In this document: positions 27,480 through 41,499 of the stretch, in pieces | How positions within the stretch are numbered: the stretch's first letter is position 1 | Layout of the letters: the number at the start of each line of letters is the position of its first letter | Source of the DNA: Sipunculus nudus | Lineage: Eukaryota; Annelida; Sipuncula; Golfingiida; Sipunculidae | Assembly: GCA_026874595.1 (NCBI GenBank) | Contig: CM049317.1 | Coordinates: 76,699,891-76,763,890 of the forward strand | Length of the DNA: 64,000 bases | Reading direction: 5' to 3' | Translations under genes and position numbers: made by a program | The notes under the pieces: model-generated | What the model saw: the letters and a program-made list of their open reading frames with translations, nothing else | The model's database searches: none | What the model was told of the DNA's origin: nothing

Positions 27480-30400
27480 TGTCAGAAATAACGTGCCCTG
27501 CTCTCTCAGTTCTGTGACATGTTCCAACGACACTAAGAAGACATGTCAGAATACGTGCCCTGCTCTCTTAGTTCTGTGACATGTTTCAACGACACTAAGA
27601 AAACATGTCAGAAATAACGTGCCCTGCTCTCTCAGTTCTGTGGCATATTTCAACAACACTAAGAAGACATGTCAGAAATAACGTGCCCTGCTCTCTCAGT
27701 TCTGTGACATGTTTCAACGACACTAAGAAGACATGTCAGAAAAAACGTGCCCTGCTCTCTCAGTTCTGTGACATGTTTCAAGGACAATAAGAAGACATGT
27801 CAGAAAAAACGTGCCCTGCTCTCTCAGTTCTGTGACATGTTCCAACGACACTAAGAAGACATGTCAGAAAAAACGTGCCCTGCTCTCTCAGTTCTGTGAC
27901 ATGTTCCAACGACACTAAGAAGACATGTCAGAAATAACGTGCCCTGCTCTCTCAGTTCTGTGACATGTTCCAACGACACTAAGAAGACTTGTCAGAAATA
28001 ACGTGCCCTGCTCTCTCAGTTCTGTGACATGTTCCAACGACACTAAGAAGACATGTCAGAATACGTGCCCTGCTCTCTTAGTTCTGTGACATGTTTCAAC
28101 GACACTAAGAAGACATGTCAGAAATAACGTGCCCTGCTCTCTCAGTTCTGTGGCATGTTTCAACAACACTAAGAAGACATGTCAGAAATAACGTGCCCTG
28201 CTCTCTCAGTTCTGTGACATGTTTCAACGACACTAAGAAGACATGTCAGAAATAACGTGCCCTGCTCTCTCAGTTCTGTGACATGTTTCAAGGACAATAA
28301 GAAGACATGTCAGAAATAACGTGCCCTGCTCTCTCAGTTATGTAACATGTTTCAACGACATTAAGAAGACATGTCAGAAATAACGTGCACTGCTCTCTCA
28401 GTTCTGTGACATGTTTCAACGACACTAAGAAGACATGTCAGAAATAACGTGCCCTGCTCTTTCAGTTCTGTGACATGTTTCAAGGACAATAAGAAGGCAT
28501 GTCAGAAATAACGTGCCCTGCTCTCTCAGTTATGTGACATGTTTCAAGGACAATAAGAAGACATGTCAGAAATAACGTGCCCTGCTCTCTCAGTTCTGTG
28601 ACATGTTTCAACGACACTAAGAAGACATGTCAGAAATAACGTGCCCTGATCTCTCAGTTCTGTGACATGTTTCAACGACACTAAGAAGACATGTCAGAAA
28701 TAACGTGCCCTGCTCTCTCAGTTCTGTGACATGTTTCAACGACAATAAGAAGACATGTCAGAAATAACGTGCCCTGCTCTCTCAGTTCTGTGACATGTTC
28801 CAACGACACTAAGAAGACTTGTCAGAAATAACGTGCCCTGCTCTCTTAGTTCTGTGACATGTTCCAACGACACAAAGAAGACATGTCAGAATACGTGCCC
28901 TGCTCTCTTAGTTCTGTGACATGTTTCAACGACACTAAGAAGACATGTCAGAAATAACGTGCCCTGCTCTCTCAGTTCTGTGGCATGTTTCAACAACACT
29001 AAGAAGACATGTCAGAAATAACGTGCCCTGCTCTCTCAGTTCTGTGACATGTTTCAACGACACTAAGAAGACATATCAGAAATAACGTGCCCTGCTCTCT
29101 CAGTTCTGTGACATGTTTCAAGGACAATAAGAAGACATGTCAGAAATAACGTGCGCTGCTCTCTCAGTTATGTGACATGTTTCAACGACACTAAGAAGAC
29201 ATGTCAGAAATAACGTGCCCTGCTCTATCAGTTCTGTGACATGTTCCAACGACACTAAGAAGACATGTCAGAAATTACGTGCCCTGCTCTCTCAGTTCTG
29301 TGACATGTTTCAACGACACTAAGAAGACTTGTCAGAAATAACATGCCCTGCTCTCTCAGTTCTGTGACATATTCCAACGACACTAAGAAGACATGTCAGA
29401 ATACGTGCCCTGCTCTCTTAGTTCTGTGACATGTTTCAACGACACTAAGAAGACATGTCAGAAATAACGTGCCCTGCTCTCTCAGTTCTGTGGCATGTTT
29501 CAACAACACTAAGAAGACATGTCAGAAATAACGTGCCCTGCTCTCTCAGTTCTGTGACATGTTTCAACAACACTAAGAAGACATGTCAGAAATAACGTGC
29601 CCTGCTCTCTCACTTCTGTGACATGTTTCAAGGACAATAAGAAGACATGTCAGAAATAACGTGCGCTGCTCTCTCAGTTATGTGACATGTTTCAACGACA
29701 CTAAGAAGACATGTCAGAAATAACGTGCCCTGCTCTCTCAGTTCTGTGACATGTTTCAACGACACTAAGAAGACATGTCAGAAATAACGTGCCCTGCTCT
29801 CTCAGTTCTGTGACATGTTTCAACGACACTAAGAAGACATGACAGAAATAACGTGCCCTGCTCTCTCAGTTCTGTGACATGTTTCAACGACACTAAGAAG
29901 ACATGTCAGAAATAACGTGCCCTGCTCTCTCAGTTCTGTGACATGTTTCAACGACACTAAGAAGACATGTCAGAAATAACGTGCCCTGATCTCTCAGTTC
30001 TGTGACATGTTTCAACGACACTAAGAAGACATGACAGAAATAACGTGCCCTGCTCTCTCAGTTCTGTGACATGTTTCAACGACACTAAGAAGACATGTCA
30101 GAAATAACGTGCCCTGCTCTCTCAGTTCTGTGACATGTTTCAACGACACTAAGAAGACATGTCAGAAATAACGTGCCCTGCTCTCTCAGTTCTGTGACAT
30201 GTTCCAACGACACTAAGAAGACATGTCAGAAATAACGTGCCCTGCTCTCTCAGTTCTGTGACATGTTTCAACGTCACTAAGAAAACATGTCAGAAATAAC
30301 GTGCCCTGCTCTCTCAGTTCTGTGACATGTTCGAACAACACTAAGAAGACATGTCAGAAATAACGTGCACTGCTCTCTCAGTTCTGTGACATGTTTCAAC

Positions 30401-33357
30401 GACACTAAGAAGACATGTCAGAAATAACGTGCCCTGCTCTCTCAATTCTATGACATGTTTCAACGACACTAAGAAGACATGTCAGAAATAACGTGCCCTG
30501 CTCTCTCAGTTCTGTGGCATGTTTCAACGACACTAAGAAGACATGTCAGAAATAACGTGCCCTGCTCTCTCAGTTCTGTGGCATGTTTCAACAACACTAA
30601 GAAGACATGTCAGAAATAACGTGCCCTGCTCTCTCAGTTCTGTGGCATGTTTCAACAACACTAAGAAGACATATCAGAAATAACGTGCCCTGCTTTATCA
30701 GTTCTGTGGCATGTTTCAACAACACTAAGAAGACATGTCAGAAATAACGTGCCCTGCTCTCTCAGTTCTGTGACTTGTTCCAACGACACTAAGAAGACAT
30801 GTCAGAAATAACGTGCCCTGCTCTCTCAGTTCTGTGACATGTTTCAACGACACTAAGAAGACATGTCAGAAATAACGTGCCCTGCTCTCTCAGTTCTGTG
30901 ACATGTTTCAACGACACTAAGAAGACATGTCAGAAATAACGTGCCCTGCTCTCTCCGTTCCGTGACATTTTTCAACGACACTAAGAAGACATGTTAGAAA
31001 TAACGTGCCCTGCTCTCTCAGTTCTGTGACATGTTTCAACGACACTAAGAAGACATGTCAGAAATAACGTGCCCTGCTCTCTCACTTCTGTGACATGTTT
31101 CAACGACACTAAGAAGACAAGTCAGGAATAACGTGCACTGCTCTCTCAGTTTTGTGACATGTTTCAACAACAGCAAGAAGACATGTCAGAAATAACGTGC
31201 CCTGATCTCTCAGTTCTGTGACATGTTTCAACGACACTAAGAAGACATGTCAGAAATAACGTGCCCTGCTCTCTCAGTTCTGTGACATGTTCCAACAACA
31301 CTAAGAAGACATGTCAGAAATAACGTGCACTGCTCTCTCAGTTCTGTGACATGTTTCAACGACACTAAGAAGACATGTCAGAAATAACGTGCCCTGCTCT
31401 CTCAGTTCTGTGACATGTTTCAACGACACTAAGAAGACATGTCAGAAATAACGTGCCCTGCTCTCTCAGTTCTGTGGCATGTTTCAACAACACTAAGAAG
31501 ACATGTCAGAAATAACGTGCCCTGCTCTCTCAGTTCTGTGGCATGTTTCAACAAAACTAAGAAGACATGTCAGAAATAACGTGCCCTGCTTTCTCAGTTC
31601 TGTGAAATGTTTCAACAACACTAAGAAGACATGTCAGAAATAACGTGCCCTGCTCTCTCCGTTCTGCTGCATGTTTCAACAACACTAAGAAGACATGTCA
31701 GAAATAACGTGCCCTGCTCTCTCCGTTCTGTGGCATGTTTCAAGGACAATAAGAAGACATGTCAGAAATAACGTGCCCTGCTCTCTCCGTTCTGTGACAT
31801 GTTTCAACGACACTAAGAAGACATGTCAGAAATAACGTGCCCTGCTCTCTCAGTTCTGTGACATGTTTCAACGACACTAAGAAGACATATCAGAAATAAC
31901 GTGCCCTGCTCTCTCAGTTCTGTGACATGTTTCAAGGACAATAAGAAGACATGTCAGAAATAACGTGCGCTGCTCTCTCAGTTATGTGACATGTTTCAAC
32001 GACACTAAGAAGACATGTCAGAAATAACGTGCCCTGCTCTATCAGTTCTGTGACATGTTCCAACGACACTAAGAAGACATGTCAGAAATTACATGCCCTG
32101 CTCTCTCAGTTCTGTGACATGTTTCAACGACACTAAGAAGACTTGTCAGAAATAACATGCCCTGCTCTCTCAGTTCTGTGACATATTCCAACGACACTAA
32201 GAAGACATGTCAGAATACGTGCCCTGCTCTCTTAGTTCTGTGACATGTTTCAACGACACTAAGAAGACATGTCAGAAATAACGTGCCCTGCTCTCTCAGT
32301 TCTGTGGCATGTTTCAACAACACTAAGAAGACATGTCAGAAATAACGTGCCCTGCTCTCTCAGTTCTGTGACATGTTTCAACAACACTAAGAAGACATGT
32401 CAGAAATAACGTGCCCTGCTCTCTCACTTCTGTGACATGTTTCAAGGACAATAAGAAGACATGTCAGAAATAACGTGCGCTGCTCTCTCAGTTATGTGAC
32501 ATGTTTCAACGACACTAAGAAGACATGTCAGAAATAACGTGCCCTGCTCTCTCAGTTCTGTGACATGTTTCAACGACACTAAGAAGACATGTCAGAAATA
32601 ACGTGCCCTGCTCTCTCAGTTCTGTGACATGTTTCAACGACACTAAGAAGACATGACAGAAATAACGTGCCCTGCTCTCTCAGTTCTGTGACATGTTTCA
32701 ACGACACTAAGAAGACATGTCAGAAATAACGTGCCCTGCTCTCTCAGTTCTGTGACATGTTTCAACGACACTAAGAAGACATGTCAGAAATAACGTGCCC
32801 TGCTCTCTCAGTTCTGTGACATGTTTCAACGACACTAAGAAGACATGTCAGAAATAACGTGCCCTGCTCTCTCAGTTCTGTGGCATGTTTCAACGACACT
32901 AAGAAGACATGTCAGAAATAACGTGCCCTGCTCTCTCAGTTCTGTGGCATGTTTCAACAACACTAAGAAGACATGTCAGAAATAACGTGCCCTGCTCTCT
33001 CAGTTCTGTGGCATGTTTCAACAACACTAAGAAGACATATCAGAAATAACGTGCCCTGCTTTATCAGTTCTGTGGCATGTTTCAACAACACTAAGAAGAC
33101 ATGTCAGAAATAACGTGCCCTGCTCTCTCAGTTCTGTGACTTGTTCCAACGACACTAAGAAGACATGTCAGAAATAACGTGCCCTGCTCTCTCAGTTCTG
33201 TGACATGTTTCAACGACACTAAGAAGACATGTCAGAAATAACGTGCCCTGCTCTCTCAGTTCTGTGACATGTTTCAACGACACTAAGAAGACATGTCAGA
33301 AATAACGTGCCCTGCTCTCTCCGTTCCGTGACATTTTTCAACGACACTAAGAAGACA
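27480..33357 (+). repeat. 5878-bp higher-order repeat, copy 2
   Basis: This is the direct tandem copy of the preceding block. Within it the CCGTTCCGTGAC marker appears at 30955 and 33321, 2366 bp apart. The same 2366-bp spacing separates 25077 and 27443 in copy 1, and 31659 and 34025 for CCGTTCTGCTGC. A 37-monomer unit is therefore nested inside the 92-monomer unit. Beyond 33.4 kb the match continues at a different lag (5180 bp, for example 29611 to 34791 and 30329 to 35509). Confidence 0.85.
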
Positions 33358-36300
33358 TGTTAGAAATAACGTGCCCTGCTCTCTCAGTTCTGTGACATGT
33401 TTCAACGACACTAAGAAGACATGTCAGAAATAACGTGCCCTGCTCTCTCACTTCTGTGACATGTTTCAACGACACTAAGAAGACAAGTCAGGAATAACGT
33501 GCACTGCTCTCTCAGTTTTGTGACATGTTTCAACAACAGCAAGAAGACATGTCAGAAATAACGTGCCCTGATCTCTCAGTTCTGTGACATGTTTCAACGA
33601 CACTAAGAAGACATGTCAGAAATAACGTGCCCTGCTCTCTCAGTTCTGTGACATGTTCCAACAACACTAAGAAGACATGTCAGAAATAACGTGCACTGCT
33701 CTCTCAGTTCTGTGACATGTTTCAACGACACTAAGAAGACATGTCAGAAATAACGTGCCCTGCTCTCTCAGTTCTGTGACATGTTTCAACGACACTAAGA
33801 AGACATGTCAGAAATAACGTGCCCTGCTCTCTCAGTTCTGTGGCATGTTTCAACAACACTAAGAAGACATGTCAGAAATAACGTGCCCTGCTCTCTCAGT
33901 TCTGTGGCATGTTTCAACAAAACTAAGAAGACATGTCAGAAATAACGTGCCCTGCTTTCTCAGTTCTGTGAAATGTTTCAACAACACTAAGAAGACATGT
34001 CAGAAATAACGTGCCCTGCTCTCTCCGTTCTGCTGCATGTTTCAACAACACTAAGAAGACATGTCAGAAATAACGTGCCCTGCTCTCTCCGTTCTGTGGC
34101 ATGTTTCAAGGACAATAAGAAGACATGTCAGAAATAACGTGCCCTGCTCTCTCCGTTCTGTGACATGTTTCAACGACACTAAGAAGACATGTCAGAAATA
34201 ACGTGCCCTGCTCTCTCAGTTCTGTGACATGTTTCAACGACACTAAGAAGACATATCAGAAATAACGTGCCCTGCTCTCTCAGTTCTGTGACATGTTTCA
34301 AGGACAATAAGAAGACATGTCAGAAATAACGTGCGCTGCTCTCTCAGTTATGTGACATGTTTCAACGACACTAAGAAGACATGTCAGAAATAACGTGCCC
34401 TGCTCTATCAGTTCTGTGACATGTTCCAACGACACTAAGAAGACATGTCAGAAATTACGTGCCCTGCTCTCTCAGTTCTGTGACATGTTTCAACGACACT
34501 AAGAAGACTTGTCAGAAATAACATGCCCTGCTCTCTCAGTTCTGTGACATATTCCAACGACACTAAGAAGACATGTCAGAATACGTGCCCTGCTCTCTTA
34601 GTTCTGTGACATGTTTCAACGACACTAAGAAGACATGTCAGAAATAACGTGCCCTGCTCTCTCAGTTCTGTGGCATGTTTCAACAACACTAAGAAGACAT
34701 GTCAGAAATAACGTGCCCTGCTCTCTCAGTTCTGTGACATGTTTCAACAACACTAAGAAGACATGTCAGAAATAACGTGCCCTGCTCTCTCACTTCTGTG
34801 ACATGTTTCAAGGACAATAAGAAGACATGTCAGAAATAACGTGCGCTGCTCTCTCAGTTATGTGACATGTTTCAACGACACTAAGAAGACATGTCAGAAA
34901 TAACGTGCTCTGCTCTCTCAGTTCTGTGACATGTTTCAACGACACTAAGAAGACATGTCAGAAATAACGTGCCCTGCTCTCTCAGTTCTGTGACATGTTT
35001 CAACGACACTAAGAAGACATGACAGAAATAACGTGCCCTGCTCTCTCAGTTCTGTGACATGTTTCAACGACACTAAGAAGACATGTCAGAAATAACGTGC
35101 CCTGCTCTCTCAGTTCTGTGACATGTTTCAACGACACTAAGAAGACATGTCAGAAATAACGTGCCCTGATCTCTCAGTTCTGTGACATGTTTCAACGACA
35201 CTAAGAAGACATGACAGAAATAACGTGCCCTGCTCTCTCAGTTCTGTGACATGTTTCAACGACACTAAGAAGACATGTCAGAAATAACGTGCCCTGCTCT
35301 CTCAGTTCTGTGACATGTTTCAACGACACTAAGAAGACATGTCAGAAATAACGTGCCCTGCTCTCTCAGTTCTGTGACATGTTCCAACGACACTAAGAAG
35401 ACATGTCAGAAATAACGTGCCCTGCTCTCTCAGTTCTGTGACATGTTTCAACGTCACTAAGAAAACATGTCAGAAATAACGTGCCCTGCTCTCTCAGTTC
35501 TGTGACATGTTCGAACAACACTAAGAAGACATGTCAGAAATAACGTGCACTGCTCTCTCAGTTCTGTGACATGTTTCAACGACACTAAGAAGACATGTCA
35601 GAAATAACGTGCCCTGCTCTCTCAATTCTATGACATGTTTCAACGACACTAAGAAGACATGTCAGAAATAACGTGCCCTGCTCTCTCAGTTCTGTGGCAT
35701 GTTTCAACGACACTAAGAAGACATGTCAGAAATAACGTGCCCTGCTCTCTCAGTTCTGTGGCATGTTTCAACAACACTAAGAAGACATGTCAGAAATAAC
35801 GTGCCCTGCTCTCTCAGTTCTGTGGCATGTTTCAACAACACTAAGAAGACATATCAGAAATAACGTGCCCTGCTTTATCAGTTCTGTGGCATGTTTCAAC
35901 AACACTAAGAAGACATGTCAGAAATAACGTGCCCTGCTCTCTCAGTTCTGTGACTTGTTCCAACGACACTAAGAAGACATGTCAGAAATAACGTGCCCTG
36001 CTCTCTCAGTTCTGTGACATGTTTCAACGACACTAAGAAGACATGTCAGAAATAACGTGCCCTGCTCTCTCAGTTCTGTGACATGTTTCAACGACACTAA
36101 GAAGACATGTCAGAAATAACGTGCCCTGCTCTCTCCGTTCCGTGACATTTTTCAACGACACTAAGAAGACATGTTAGAAATAACGTGCCCTGCTCTCTCA
36201 GTTCTGTGACATGTTTCAACGACACTAAGAAGACATGTCAGAAATAACGTGCCCTGCTCTCTCAGTTCGGTGACATGTTTCAACGACACTAAGAAGACAA

Positions 36301-36649
36301 GTCAGGAATAACGTGCACTGCTCTCTCAGTTTTGTGACATGTTTCAACAACAGCAAGAAGACATGTCAGAAATAACGTGCCCTGATCTCTCAGTTCTGTG
36401 ACATGTTTCAACGACACTAAGAAGACATGTCAGAAATAACGTGCCCTGCTCTCTCAGTTCTGTGACATGTTCCAACAACACTAAGAAGACATGTCAGAAA
36501 TAACGTGCACTGCTCTCTCAGTTCTGTGACATGTTTCAACGACACTAAGAAGACATGTCAGAAATAACGTGCACTGCTCTCTCAGTTTTGTGACATGTTT
36601 CAACAACAGCAAGAAGACATGTCAGAAATAACGTGCACTGCTCTCTCAG

Positions 36650-39600
36650 TTCTGTGACATGTTTCAACGACACTAAGAAGACATGTCAGAAATAACGTGC
36701 CCTGCTCTCTCAGTTCTGTGACATGTTTCAACGACACTAAGAAGACATGTCAGAAATAACGTGCCCTGCTCTCTCAGTTCTGTGGCATGTTTCAACAACA
36801 CTAAGAAGACATGTCAGAAATAACGTGCCCTGCTCTCTCAGTTCTGTGACATGTTTCAACAAAACTAAGAAGACATGTCAGAAATAACGTGCCCTGCTTT
36901 CTCAGTTCTGTGAAATGTTTCAACAACACTAAGAAGACATGTCAGAAATAACGTGCCCTGCTCTCTCCGTTCTGCTGCATGTTTCAACAACACTAAGAAG
37001 ACATGTCAGAAATAACGTGCCCTGCTCTCTCCGTTCTGTGGCATGTTTCAAGGACAATAAGAAGACATGTCAGAAATAACGTGCCCTGCTCTCTCCGTTC
37101 TGTGACATGTTTCAACGACACTAAGAAGACATGTCAGAAATAACGTGCCCTGCTCTCTCAGTTCTGTGACATGTTTCAACGACACTAAGAAGACATGTCA
37201 GAAATAACGTGCCCTGCTCTCTCAGTTCTGTGACATGTTTCAACGACACTAAAAAGACATGTCAGAAATAACGTGCCCTGCTCTCTCAGTTCTGTGACAT
37301 GTTTCAACGACACTGAGAGGACATGTCAGAAATAACGTGCCCTGCTCTCTCCGTTCTGTGACATGTTTCAAGGACAATAAGAAGACATGTCAGAAATAAC
37401 GAGCCCTGCTCTCTCCTTTCTGTGACATTTTTCAACGACACTAAGAAGACATGTCAGAAATAACGTACCCTGCTCTCTCAGTTCTGTGACATGTTTCAAC
37501 CACACTAAGAAGACATGTCAGAAATAACCTGCACTGCTCTCTCAGTTCTGTGACATGTTTCAACAACACTAAGAAGACACTTCAGAAATAACGTGCACTG
37601 CTCTCTCAGTTCTGTGACATGTTTCACACAATAAGAAATAACGTGCACTGCTCTCTCAGTTCTGTGACATGTTTCAACAACACTAAGAAGACATGTCAGA
37701 AATAACGTGCCCTGCTCTCTCAGTTCTGTGACATGTTTCAACGACACTAAGAAGACTTGTCAGAATACGTGCCCTGCTCTCTTAGTTCTGTGACATGTTT
37801 CAACGACACTAAGAAGACATGTCAGAAATAACGTGCCCTGCTCTCTCAGTTCTGTGGCATGTTTCAACGACACTAAGAAGACATGTCAGAAATAACGTGC
37901 CCTGCTCTCTCAGTTCTGTGACATGTTTCAACGACACTAAGAAGACATGTCAGAAATAACGTGCCCTGCTCTCTCAGTTCTGTGACATGTTTCATCGACA
38001 CTAAGAAGACATGTCAGAAATAACGTGCCCTGATCTCTCAGTTCTGTGACATGTTTCAACGACACTAAGAAGACATGTCAGAAATAACGTGCCCTGCTCT
38101 ATCAGTTCTGTGACATGTTTCAACGACAATAAGAAGACATGTCAGAAATAACGTGCCCTGCTCTCTCAGTTCTGTGACATGTTCCAACGACACTAAGAAG
38201 ACATGTCAGAAATTACGTGCCCTGCTCTCTCAGTTCTGTGACATGTTCCAACGACACTAAGAAGACATGTCAGAATACCTGCCCTGCTCTCTTAGTTCTG
38301 TGACATGTTTCAACGACACTAGGAAAACATGTCAGAAATAACGTGCCCTGCTCTCTCAGTTCTGTGGCATGTTTCAACAACACTAAGAAGACATGTCAGA
38401 AATAACGTGCCCTGCTCTCTCAGTTCTGTGACATGTTTCAACGACACTAAGAAGACATGTCAGAAATAACGTGCCCTGCTCTCTCAGTTCTGTGACATGT
38501 TTCAAGGACAATAAGAAGACATGTCAGAAATAACGTGCCCTGCTCTCTCAGTTCTGTGACATGTTTCAACGACACTAAGAAGACATGTCAGAAATAACGT
38601 GCCCTGCTCTCTCAGTTCTGTGACATGTTTCAACGACACTAAGAAGACATGTCAGAAATAACGTGCCCTGCTCTCTCAGTTCTGTGGCATGTTTCAACAA
38701 CACTAAGAAGACATGTCAGAAATAACGTGCCCTGCTCTCTCAGTTCTGTGACATGTTTCAACAAAACTAAGAAGACATGTCAGAAATAACGTGCCCTGCT
38801 TTCTCAGTTCTGTGAAATGTTTCAACAACACTAAGAAGACATGTCAGAAATAACGTGCCCTGCTCTCTCCGTTCTGCTGCATGTTTCAACAACACTAAGA
38901 AGACATGTCAGAAATAACGTGCCCTGCTCTCTCCGTTCTGTGGCATGTTTCAAGGACAATAAGAAGACATGTCAGAAATAACGTGCCCTGCTCTCTCCGT
39001 TCTGTGACATGTTTCAACGACACTAAGAAGACATGTCAGAAATAACGTGCCCTGCTCTCTCAGTTCTGTGACATGTTTCAACGACACTAAGAAGACATGT
39101 CAGAAATAACGTGCCCTGCTCTCTCAGTTCTGTGACATGTTTCAACGACACTAAAAAGACATGTCAGAAATAACGTGCCCTGCTCTCTCAGTTCTGTGAC
39201 ATGTTTCAACGACACTGAGAGGACATGTCAGAAATAACGTGCCCTGCTCTCTCCGTTCTGTGACATGTTTCAAGGACAATAAGAAGACATGTCAGAAATA
39301 ACGAGCCCTGCTCTCTCCTTTCTGTGACATTTTTCAACGACACTAAGAAGACATGTCAGAAATAACGTACCCTGCTCTCTCAGTTCTGTGACATGTTTCA
39401 ACCACACTAAGAAGACATGTCAGAAATAACCTGCACTGCTCTCTCAGTTCTGTGACATGTTTCAACAACACTAAGAAGACACTTCAGAAATAACGTGCAC
39501 TGCTCTCTCAGTTCTGTGACATGTTTCACACAATAAGAAATAACGTGCACTGCTCTCTCAGTTCTGTGACATGTTTCAACAACACTAAGAAGACATGTCA

Positions 39601-40453
39601 GAAATAACGTGCCCTGCTCTCTCAGTTCTGTGACATGTTTCAACGACACTAAGAAGACTTGTCAGAATACGTGCCCTGCTCTCTTAGTTCTGTGACATGT
39701 TTCAACGACACTAAGAAGACATGTCAGAAATAACGTGCCCTGCTCTCTCAGTTCTGTGGCATGTTTCAACGACACTAAGAAGACATGTCAGAAATAACGT
39801 GCCCTGCTCTCTCAGTTCTGTGACATGTTTCAACGACACTAAGAAGACATGTCAGAAATAACGTGCCCTGCTCTCTCAGTTCTGTGACATGTTTCATCGA
39901 CACTAAGAAGACATGTCAGAAATAACGTGCCCTGATCTCTCAGTTCTGTGACATGTTTCAACGACACTAAGAAGACATGTCAGAAATAACGTGCCCTGCT
40001 CTATCAGTTCTGTGACATGTTTCAACGACAATAAGAAGACATGTCAGAAATAACGTGCCCTGCTCTCTCAGTTCTGTGACATGTTCCAACGACACTAAGA
40101 AGACATGTCAGAAATTACGTGCCCTGCTCTCTCAGTTCTGTGACATGTTCCAACGACACTAAGAAGACATGTCAGAATACCTGCCCTGCTCTCTTAGTTC
40201 TGTGACATGTTTCAACGACACTAGGAAAACATGTCAGAAATAACGTGCCCTGCTCTCTCAGTTCTGTGGCATGTTTCAACAACACTAAGAAGACATGTCA
40301 GAAATAACGTGCCCTGCTCTCTCAGTTCTGTGACATGTTTCAACGACACTAAGAAGACATGTCAGAAATAACGTGCCCTGCTCTCTCAGTTCTGTGACAT
40401 GTTTCAAGGACAATAAGAAGACATGTCAGAAATAACGTGCCCTGCTCTCTCAG
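36650..40453 (+). repeat. Two tandem 1902-bp higher-order repeats containing a truncated 50-bp monomer
   Basis: Markers recur at 1902 bp: CCGTTCTGCTGC (36967 and 38869), CAACAAAACTAAG (near 36855 and 38757) and the truncated monomer (near 37625 and 39527). In that monomer, TTTCACACAATAAG replaces the normal central part, 14 bp shorter than usual. Thirty monomers minus 14 bp for the 50-mer and minus 4 bp for two 62-mers gives exactly 1902. Edges at 36650, about 38552 and about 40453 were set where neighbouring variants stop matching. Confidence 0.8.
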
Positions 40454-41499
40454 TTCTGTGACATGTTTCAACGACACTAAGAAGACATGTCAGAAATAAC
40501 GTGCCCTGCTCTCTCAGTTCTGTGACATGTTCCAACGACACTAAGAAGACATGTCAGAAATAACGTGCCCTGCTCTCTCAGTTCTGTGACATGTTCCAAC
40601 GACACTAAGAAGACATGTCAGAAATAACGTGCCCTGCTCTCTCAGTTCTGTGGCATGTTTCAACGACACTAAGAAGACATGTCAGAAATAACGTGCCCTG
40701 CTCTCTCAGTTCTGTGGCATGTTTCAACAACACTAAGAAGACATATCAGAAATAACGTGCCCTGCTTTATCAGTTCTGTGGCATGTTTCAACAACACTAA
40801 GAAGACATGTCAGAAATAACGTGCCCTGCTCTCTCAGTTCTGTGACTTGTTCCAACGACACTAAGAAGACATGTCAGAAATAACGTGCCCTGCTCTCTCA
40901 GTTCTGTGACATGTTTCAACGACACTAAGAAGACATGTCAGAAATAACGTGCCCTGCTCTCTCAGTTCTGTGACATGTTTCAACGACACTAAGAAGACAT
41001 GTCAGAAATAACGTGCCCTGCTCTCTCCGTTCCGTGACATTTTTCAACGACACTAACAAGACATGTTAGAAATAACGTGCCCTGCTCGCTCAGTTCTGTG
41101 ACATGTTTCAACGACACTAAGAAGACATGTCAGAAATAGCGTGCCCTGCTCTCTCAGTTCGGTGACATGTTTCAACGACACTAAGAAGACAAGTCAGGAA
41201 TAACGTGCACTGCTCTCTCAGTTTTGTGACATGTTTCAACAACAGCAAGAAGACATGTCAGAAATAACGTGCCCTGATCTCTCAGTTCTGTGACATGTTT
41301 CAACGACACTAAGAAGACATGTCAGAAATAACGTGCCCTGCTCTCTCAGTTCTGTGACATGTTCCAACAACACTAAGAAGACATGTCAGAAATAACGTGC
41401 ACTGCTCTCTCAGTTCTGTGACATGTTTCAACGACACTAAGAAGACATGTCAGAAATAACGTGCCCTGCTCTCTCAGTTCTGTGACATGTTTCAACGAC

